Origin: Flavobacteriaceae bacterium YJPT1-3
GTDB lineage: Bacteria > Bacteroidota > Bacteroidia > Flavobacteriales > Flavobacteriaceae
Direction of reading: 5' to 3'
Length of the DNA: 64,000 bases
Assembly: GCA_029866965.1 (NCBI GenBank)
Contig: CP123444.1
Span: 1,343,501-1,407,500, forward strand
Part shown: one piece after another, positions 59,091-64,000 of the stretch
How positions within the stretch are numbered: the first letter of the stretch is position 1
How the letters are laid out: the number at the start of each line of letters is the position of its first letter
The notes under the pieces: model-generated
The model's database searches: none
Seen by the model: the letters and a program-made list of their open reading frames with translations, nothing else
Told to the model about the DNA's origin: nothing
Made by a program: the position numbers and the translations under genes

Positions 59091-60119
59091 ATGAACAAAA
59101 TCCTCCACCTCGCCCTGTGCTTGGGTATGCTCTGTAACTTCGCCCAGGCCCAACAGCGTGTGCTCGTATTCACCAAAACCAACGGATTTACGCATCCCTC
59201 TATTGATGCCGGAGTGCAAATGATTACGGACCTGGGAATGACCAATGGACTTTGGACTACTGACCAATCGGAGGACGCTAGCGTATTTAATTCTAACAAT
59301 TTATCGCAGTACGCCGTGGTAATTTTTTGCAATACCAGCGGAAATAATCTTCTGAATGCCAATCAGCGGGTTGCTTTTGAGGAGTTTATCGCTAATGGCG
59401 GAGGTTTTATGGGGATTCACGCAGCTACTGATACCTATCGGGATGGGAGTTGGCCCTTTTACAATGAACTGGTTGGAGGCATTGTTCAGACCAATCCTAA
59501 TCACACTGCCAACAATTTCAACGCGACGATGACCGTGGTCAATGCTCATCCTGCAGTCGATTTTCTTGGGGGCAGTTATAATAAGGACGAAGAATACTAC
59601 TATTGGGAACGCAACGGAGGCTTCCTCTATTCCGGCAATATCGATCTTTTAGAAGTCGAGTCTACCGGAGATCAAAGCTATGATGCTCCGCGACCCATCT
59701 CTTGGTATAAGGAATACGGTGGTGGTCGTTCCTTTTACACGGCTATGGGACATAACTCATCAGACTATACCCAGGATGAACTTTTTATTCGGCATATCGA
59801 AGAGGGAATCAAATACCTCCTGGATGGGACCTTAAGTCTCGCCGATTTACCGGAGCGTGGTTTTCAGCCAGCGGACCGGCCTTTCGCGAAAGCGATACCC
59901 AATCCAATAACAGAACAAGTAGAGATCTTCTGGGAAGGAGATACGCGACCGAATCGTTTTACCGTGGTCAATACTCTGGGGCAGGAGCTGGTCTCGGTTC
60001 CATTGAAAAGCAAACAGACTTCCTATCAATTAGACAGTAGAGACTGGTCTCCGGGCCTGTATTTTATCCGTTGCCGGTATGCAGAAGAGGAGGTTATCCT
60101 AAAAATTGTAAAAAGATAA
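59091..60119 (+). CDS. Secreted ThuA domain protein with a type IX secretion signal
   Basis: A 342-residue protein with a signal peptide ending at FAQA. Residues about 22-245 are a ThuA-type domain (VLVFTKTNGFTHPSI, GGGFMGIHAATDTY, HPAVDFLGG, YGGGRSFYTAMGHNSSDY), a trehalose-utilisation/glutamine-amidotransferase-like fold. A linker ADRPFAKAIPNP leads to a C-terminal type A T9SS sorting domain (IPNPITEQVEIFW, GLYFIRCRYAEEEVILKIVKR). It should be secreted and attached to the cell surface by the same system that drives gliding. The linker is coded by a one-mismatch palindrome copy. FNR precedes it by 82 bases. Confidence 0.88.
   Translation: MNKILHLALCLGMLCNFAQAQQRVLVFTKTNGFTHPSIDAGVQMITDLGMTNGLWTTDQSEDASVFNSNNLSQYAVVIFCNTSGNNLLNANQRVAFEEFIANGGGFMGIHAATDTYRDGSWPFYNELVGGIVQTNPNHTANNFNATMTVVNAHPAVDFLGGSYNKDEEYYYWERNGGFLYSGNIDLLEVESTGDQSYDAPRPISWYKEYGGGRSFYTAMGHNSSDYTQDELFIRHIEEGIKYLLDGTLSLADLPERGFQPADRPFAKAIPNPITEQVEIFWEGDTRPNRFTVVNTLGQELVSVPLKSKQTSYQLDSRDWSPGLYFIRCRYAEEEVILKIVKR
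59880..59893. repeat. Palindrome family, one-mismatch copy
   Basis: CCTTTCGCGAAAGC, one change from GCTTTCGCGAAAGC. It encodes PFAKA exactly at the linker between the ThuA domain and the T9SS domain. Confidence 0.8.
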
Positions 60120-60196
60120 TAAGCACCGATGCTTCGTGTGTAGTCTGCGAAATCTTTTTTGGCAGCTCCTGACTTTTGACAGAACTTTGCGGCCTT

Positions 60197-60526
60197 ATGA
60201 GCGATATTTCCATAATCATTACCGACCGCGAGGGCGTTATACACCAGGTAGACGCACCTACTGACATGAACATGAATCTTATGGAGGTCATCCGTGCCTT
60301 TGAGCTTGCTGAAGAAGGAACTATTGGGATTTGTGGTGGAATGGCAATGTGCGCTTCCTGCCAATGCTATGTACTTAGCGATCATAAGCTTGATGAGCGC
60401 AGCGAAGAGGAAGAAGCCATGTTGGCGGAAGCTTTCTATGTGCAAGAGAACAGCCGGTTAGGATGTCAAATCACTATGTCGGAAAGCCTGGAAGGACTGC
60501 AGGTTCAGATCGCTCCAGAGAGTTAA
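60197..60526 (+). CDS. [2Fe-2S] ferredoxin
   Basis: A 109-residue plant/adrenodoxin-type ferredoxin starting MSDISIIITDREGVIHQVDAP. The cluster ligands are GICGGMAMCASCQCYVL (C-x5-C-x2-C) and LGCQI later. Start ATG 60197 is chosen over an upstream in-frame start at 60176. It carries single electrons for flavoprotein reductases; the FNR at 57953-59008 and the mrp-nifU genes are plausible functional neighbours. The 3' end is 5 bases from the convergent SGNH gene. Confidence 0.93.
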   Translation: MSDISIIITDREGVIHQVDAPTDMNMNLMEVIRAFELAEEGTIGICGGMAMCASCQCYVLSDHKLDERSEEEEAMLAEAFYVQENSRLGCQITMSESLEGLQVQIAPES

Positions 60527-60531
60527 TGTGC

Positions 60532-61257
60532 TCAAAGGAAAAGTCCGAAGGCGAATGGAAACAATCGCTCAGTAATTTCGCCATAGGCCTTTTTTGACAG
60601 ATGAAGATTATCCTCCGCAATTAAATCCGATTCTTGCAAGGCACGCCTGGAGATGTCTGTAATGGTAATAAATTTCACACCGCGTTCTCGTGATGCTGCT
60701 TTGGCGAATGCATTGTAACGATCGATCTCCTCAGAAATTTGACCCCCTCCATTATTTCCTCCAGCCGGACTGTAACTGTAATCGGGAATGGACAAGACAA
60801 GTACACGATCAGGACTGTTTTTAGCCAAACGGATAGCCTGCTCTAGTAGTTCAGGAAATTCGGTTTCGTAGATCGAAAACGGCTGATTTCTAAATTGGTT
60901 ATTTACACCGATAAGCAAGGTTACCAAATCAAAATGAGCGGGAGGCTCCTCAATAGAAAGTGCCTGGAGAAGATCTGACGTGCTCCAGCCGGTGGTTGCG
61001 ATAAGCTGGAGATCGATTGGTTCATCCAGCTCCAGTTCAAGCCGCGTCTCGAGTTGCCTGGGGTAGCTGTCCCTCAATTGAATGCCCTCGCCAATGGTGT
61101 AGCTATCGCCCAATGCAAGATAATTGAGCGTACTTGTCGTTTGGACGGGCTCCGTAATAGTTATAAGATCATTTTCTGCGTCTCTATCAGCGCATGAGGG
61201 AAGTAGGACTATACATAGCCCCATAAACACCCAAGAATATATAGACTTTCGGATCAT
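60532..61257 (-). CDS. SGNH/GDSL hydrolase lipoprotein
   Basis: A 241-residue protein with lipobox at LLPSC (Cys about residue 22). The first catalytic block is NYLALGDSYTIGEGI (Gly-Asp-Ser), the second GVNNQFR, and the last catalytic pair is in AEDNLHLSKKAY (Asp-x2-His). It removes acyl groups from lipids or carbohydrates; the exact substrate is not known. It sits at the outer face of the cell envelope. Its 3' end is near the ferredoxin stop. Confidence 0.87.
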   Translation of the reverse strand: MIRKSIYSWVFMGLCIVLLPSCADRDAENDLITITEPVQTTSTLNYLALGDSYTIGEGIQLRDSYPRQLETRLELELDEPIDLQLIATTGWSTSDLLQALSIEEPPAHFDLVTLLIGVNNQFRNQPFSIYETEFPELLEQAIRLAKNSPDRVLVLSIPDYSYSPAGGNNGGGQISEEIDRYNAFAKAASRERGVKFITITDISRRALQESDLIAEDNLHLSKKAYGEITERLFPFAFGLFL

Positions 61258-61304
61258 ATGCTAAGATAGCTGTTCCTAATGGGTTTAAGAAAGATCGACT
61301 AAGG

Positions 61305-61835
61305 TCAATTTGGAGAAGCCGCAGTCTGGTAGGCGAGAGAAGGTTTTGATTGTGGTTGTCCAGACAAATAGGCGGGAGAGGTGGTAAACAAATGGGCAAC
61401 TTGATTATCCCAGTCGCGTGCAATATCGAAATAGCTTGAATTGGTAACCGCCATGATTTCATTGCAATCCTGACAGCTGTGCTTATAATCCAAGAAATGA
61501 TGGCCAAATTCATGAAAAGCCACCACTTTCAAAATTTCAGGATCCATCATGGCCGCCCAATGGATCAGGATTCCGTCAATTTTTCCGGTCTGATCTCGCC
61601 GAACATGCCCAAGAATCGTATTGTTTTCTTCTAAGGGCAGGTTATTAGTGATGTCAATATCCTTCAACTGCCGCAATTTATCCTGATAGGGAATATTGTA
61701 GGTTTTACAATAGGCTAGGAATTCCTTCAACAACGGTTGTAACCGACTGTCAATGGTTGTGCTTTTCTGAGCGCTGACAGTCATTTTACCCAGCAACAAT
61801 AGGGCAATGAAGATCACCTTGTGACTCATAAGCAT
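61305..61835 (-). CDS. Secreted zinc metallopeptidase-like protein
   Basis: A 176-residue protein with a signal peptide ending near TVSAQ (start ATG 61835; ATG 61829 is also possible). The core has VVAFHEFGHHFLDYKHSCQDCNEIM, where HEFGH is the HExxH zinc motif, and Glu-Ile-Met resembles the third ligand turn, as in small gluzincin-like peptidases. The family is not one I can name. It probably acts in the periplasm or outside the cell. It lies 47 bases upstream of the SGNH gene's start. Confidence 0.76.
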   Translation of the reverse strand: MLMSHKVIFIALLLLGKMTVSAQKSTTIDSRLQPLLKEFLAYCKTYNIPYQDKLRQLKDIDITNNLPLEENNTILGHVRRDQTGKIDGILIHWAAMMDPEILKVVAFHEFGHHFLDYKHSCQDCNEIMAVTNSSYFDIARDWDNQVAHLFTTSPAYLSGQPQSKPSLAYQTAASPN

Positions 61836-61943
61836 TGGGGTTTCTTAAGGATGAAATGGCATAATGTCCAATCAATTATACTGATAAATCCGGACGGATA
61901 CTGTTAAAAAATTTCGCTTTAACGTTTGATTTCCGCTTTTTAG

Positions 61944-62840
61944 CTAAGAAACCATATAGGACGAAAGGGGGTAGGGTCCTTCCAGAAGTACCCGGCTAAC
62001 CCGCAGTACGCCCTCTTCGTTGGTATCAATATGCCATTTGATGAGTGCAATGGCGCCTTGTTCGATTTCAATACCGGTAATGCTTCGTGGATGTACACAA
62101 CTACCGTCATTGAAGAAGGCGATGTCCCCGGGTTCTGGAAACCGTGGGCGGTGCGTGTGTCCGGTTATAGTAATTACGTTATCGTTCTTTACGATCCACT
62201 TTTTCGTTCGACGTTCTACCTTGATCAGTTCCTTATAATTTTTTGCCGGACTGGTGGGATCTGAGATTCCAAAAATTTGAAGTGGTTTCCATAGAATTCG
62301 CACTAAAAATCGATTGATGCGCCAGCCTTGGTAATTCATCCAATCCGTTTGATGACCGTGACACATAAAAAGTTCCTGTCCTGTTTCTGCATGTTTGAGA
62401 ACAAGAGCTTCCGGGATATCAATGCCCGGAAAAAGGGGTTCGTCCTGGCCTGTTTTGGGATCAAAATAACTGTAGAGATGATTCTCCCGGTAGGTTTTCC
62501 TGCGGAACACCATATCGTGATCGCCCCAAAGTTTGTGGAGTCGGGCTTCTTGATGAAATTTCTTCAGTAGGTCGAATACATTTTTGTGAGCCTGTAATAT
62601 GGATTCGAAAGTGAGATTCTCCCAGAGTTCATCGCCGTCGCCTAGCTCGCAGTAAGTAAAGCCGAGTTCATAGTAGTGTTTAAGTGCGTGAAAGTAGACA
62701 TTCTTATTATTGGCGAAATCATCAGCAAAAGAATTGTCCCCTCTGTGGCAATCACTAAACAGGATGAATTTATCCTTATCCGTAAACGGGATCCGTTTGG
62801 CTTTCTGGTAGGCTCTGTCGAGTCGACGTTGTGAAGACAT
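61944..62840 (-). CDS. Metallophosphoesterase (LpxH-like)
   Basis: A 298-residue protein with the calcineurin-type metal sites FILFSDCHRGD, ELGDGDELWEN, LWGDHDM, MCHGHQTDWM and ITGHTHRPRF. The pattern resembles LpxH, which removes UMP from UDP-diacylglucosamine in lipid A synthesis, though this gene is longer and the assignment is tentative. No membrane segment is seen. It stands between the metallopeptidase gene and the DUF3050 gene on the same strand. Confidence 0.82.
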   Translation of the reverse strand: MSSQRRLDRAYQKAKRIPFTDKDKFILFSDCHRGDNSFADDFANNKNVYFHALKHYYELGFTYCELGDGDELWENLTFESILQAHKNVFDLLKKFHQEARLHKLWGDHDMVFRRKTYRENHLYSYFDPKTGQDEPLFPGIDIPEALVLKHAETGQELFMCHGHQTDWMNYQGWRINRFLVRILWKPLQIFGISDPTSPAKNYKELIKVERRTKKWIVKNDNVITITGHTHRPRFPEPGDIAFFNDGSCVHPRSITGIEIEQGAIALIKWHIDTNEEGVLRVSRVLLEGPYPLSSYMVS

Positions 62841-62872
62841 AGTGCATCAAAATACGTCTAAAGGTAGCCAAT

Positions 62873-63676
62873 TTACACCTGAGCGCCATGTTTGCCCGTA
62901 GGCATGAAGTCAGACTCTTTAATGGCTTCTGCTATTCCATCCCACAGCACTTTTCGAAGTTCCAGTGCTTTAATGGCTGTCTCCTGGGCTTCTTCCCAGC
63001 GGGTTTCATCTTCTCCACACAGTCTGCTGACCATGTCCAGTGCCATCGGGCCATGCTCGTCACCATCCAATTCAATATGACGCTCAAAATAATAGTGGAC
63101 CAGGTCGAGTTGTTCTTTAGGGAACTGGGCTTGAAGTTTTTCAATAATAGCGTGGAATAAATCCGGGATTAAATCTTCCCGTCCAAAGGTAAAGGCAGCA
63201 GCGATTTTGTGGGGTTTACCTTCTTCAATGATGGAGAAGGTGAATTGCAGGAATTTTTTGACGGATACAGGGAGATCGGCCATGGCGATAACCAGAAAAA
63301 TATCTGTGCCGTGTTTAACCTGCGCCACTACCTCCTCGATATCCGCTACTGAAGCGTTAGCCTTTCGCATGGCGTCGAGGTACATTTCAAAATGGCTTTG
63401 GCGTTCGCCAAATTTGTTCAAGTCGGTTTCCTCTGCAAGAACGATCTCGTTGATCAGATAACGAATATTGGGTGAGGCCACCGGGACCCAAGGCGTGGTG
63501 GTCCGGGTTAAGGTGACTTGCAGCGCTTTCAAAAGCGACATGAAGTCCCAGACTGCAAATACATGATGCCGCATAAAAATCCGCAGATCTTCCGGGCTTT
63601 TGATCGAAGTATATAGGGGGTGCTTCAGTAATTGCTCGCGATGAGGCTGAAGCGACTCTTGAAGTTTTAGGAGCAT
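62873..63676 (-). CDS. DUF3050 (heme oxygenase-like fold) protein
   Basis: A 267-residue protein (ATG 63676: MLLKLQESLQPHREQLLKHP) matching DUF3050. Features: FMRHHVFAVWDFMSLLKALQ, the EIVLAEETDLN segment and YYFERHIELDGDEHGPMALDM, which supply conserved Glu and His residues of a heme oxygenase-like or diiron scaffold. The reaction is not known. The open frame to 63721 is upstream of a better start. Spacing to the acyl-CoA dehydrogenase gene is about 100 bases. Confidence 0.83.
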   Translation of the reverse strand: MLLKLQESLQPHREQLLKHPLYTSIKSPEDLRIFMRHHVFAVWDFMSLLKALQVTLTRTTTPWVPVASPNIRYLINEIVLAEETDLNKFGERQSHFEMYLDAMRKANASVADIEEVVAQVKHGTDIFLVIAMADLPVSVKKFLQFTFSIIEEGKPHKIAAAFTFGREDLIPDLFHAIIEKLQAQFPKEQLDLVHYYFERHIELDGDEHGPMALDMVSRLCGEDETRWEEAQETAIKALELRKVLWDGIAEAIKESDFMPTGKHGAQV

Positions 63677-63775
63677 AGGAGTGAAATTTAAGTAAGCAAA
63701 AGTAAAAAAGGAGCAGGGCATGCTAAAGCAATCCTTGCTAATTCTTCGTTAAGGCCTTAAAAATCAGTTCCTGGA

Positions 63776-64000
63776 TCAATTGAAGGCATTGAGCCCAGTG
63801 ATGTCCAGACCCGTGATCAATAGATGGATGTCGTGCGTACCTTCATAGGTCACTACACTTTCCAAATTCATCATATGACGCATGATCGAGTATTCTCCGG
63901 TGATCCCCATACCTCCTAAGATCTGGCGAGCTTCCCTGGCCACCTTTAGGGCCATGTCCACATTGTTCCGTTTGGCCATAGAAATCTGGGCAGAAGTAGC
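63776..64000 (-). CDS. Acyl-CoA dehydrogenase, C-terminal part (glutaryl-CoA dehydrogenase-like)
   Basis: The last 74 codons of a gene that continues beyond the window. They encode [36 protein letters not shown] and [14 protein letters not shown], the end of the acyl-CoA dehydrogenase fold, closest to glutaryl-CoA dehydrogenase, with the motif YEGTHDIH near the flavin site. Glutaryl-CoA dehydrogenase degrades lysine and tryptophan. The substrate cannot be proven from the fragment. Confidence 0.85.
   Translation of the reverse strand, partial: ATSAQISMAKRNNVDMALKVAREARQILGGMGITGEYSIMRHMMNLESVVTYEGTHDIHLLITGLDITGLNAFN

Noticed and set aside
3506-59893. Palindrome copies as ParB (parS) or Noc sites
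   Set aside because: The inner spacing differs from parS (TTTCACGTGAAA), and the copies are spread evenly through genes rather than clustered.
1-64000. tRNA, rRNA, CRISPR arrays, prophage, transposase or replication origin
   Set aside because: None of the expected sequence patterns (tRNA clover-leaf, direct repeats with spacers, transposase motifs, DnaA box clusters) was seen.

Overview
The window is a gene-dense chromosomal segment (no gene-free stretch longer than about 300 bases, no rRNA, tRNA, CRISPR array, prophage or insertion sequence seen) from a member of the Flavobacteriaceae (Bacteroidetes). The evidence is the gliding genes gldE and gldD next to ssb, a protein with a type IX secretion C-terminal signal, Bacteroidetes families (DUF3098, DUF3127, DUF4199, DUF4271, DUF4296, DUF4301), an L21 protein with a long C-terminal extension, -7 boxes of the Bacteroidetes form TAnnTTTG, and starts without strong Shine-Dalgarno sequences. 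I do not assign a genus.

Layout. 1-2.6 kb: recX (cut by the window edge), RNase G, a 30-residue basic protein and HU, all on the minus strand. 2.7-6.1 kb: mutY (frameshifted)-ssb-gldE-gldD. 6.2-10.2 kb: transporter, membrane protein, rplU-rpmA, TM2 protein and a secreted protein. 10.3-16.5 kb: ahcY, then a tightly packed plus-strand run (phosphopantetheinyl transferase, geranylgeranylglyceryl phosphate synthase, YkoF-like, PnuC, NadR-like kinase, DUF4301, ArfB). 16.7-21.3 kb: two small paralogous secreted proteins, a sigma54 response regulator and a hybrid kinase. 21.3-24.1 kb: TPP riboswitch with a TonB-dependent receptor and a lipoprotein. 24.3-34.3 kb: greA, HIT, Nudix, histidine kinase, flavin reductase, DUF3127, aat, tag, thioredoxin-like, TonB-like, truB-uppP-DUF3098-ftsX. 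34.5-43.6 kb: leuS, ald, metallopeptidase, Lrp regulator, saccharopine dehydrogenase family, DUF423, pckA. 43.7-51.7 kb: hemD, DUF4271, a frameshifted family 2 glycosyltransferase, dihydroorotase, DUF4296, epimerase, tyrS, YHS, LuxE-like. 51.9-64 kb: PhoB/PhoR-like pair, glycosyltransferase, trmB, LysE, alkyltransferase-like protein, mrp-nifU-FNR, ThuA/T9SS protein, ferredoxin, hydrolases and the tail of an acyl-CoA dehydrogenase.

Most striking signal: a perfect 14-base palindrome, GCTTTCGCGAAAGC (often extended to 16 bases with flanking C and G), occurs exactly seven times in 64 kb and at least eight more times with one or two changes. All copies are inside genes, on both strands and in all three codon frames (encoding AFAKA, TLSRKL or RFRES). 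This points to selection on the DNA rather than the protein and resembles the highly iterated palindromes known from cyanobacteria.

Other points: both broken genes (mutY and the family 2 glycosyltransferase) break in G runs; leuS carries an AT-rich extra block; the DUF3127 protein ends like SSB; 7 of 13 convergent gene pairs overlap at their 3' ends; thiamine or NAD-precursor uptake is spread over the riboswitch-TonB locus and the YkoF-PnuC-kinase locus.
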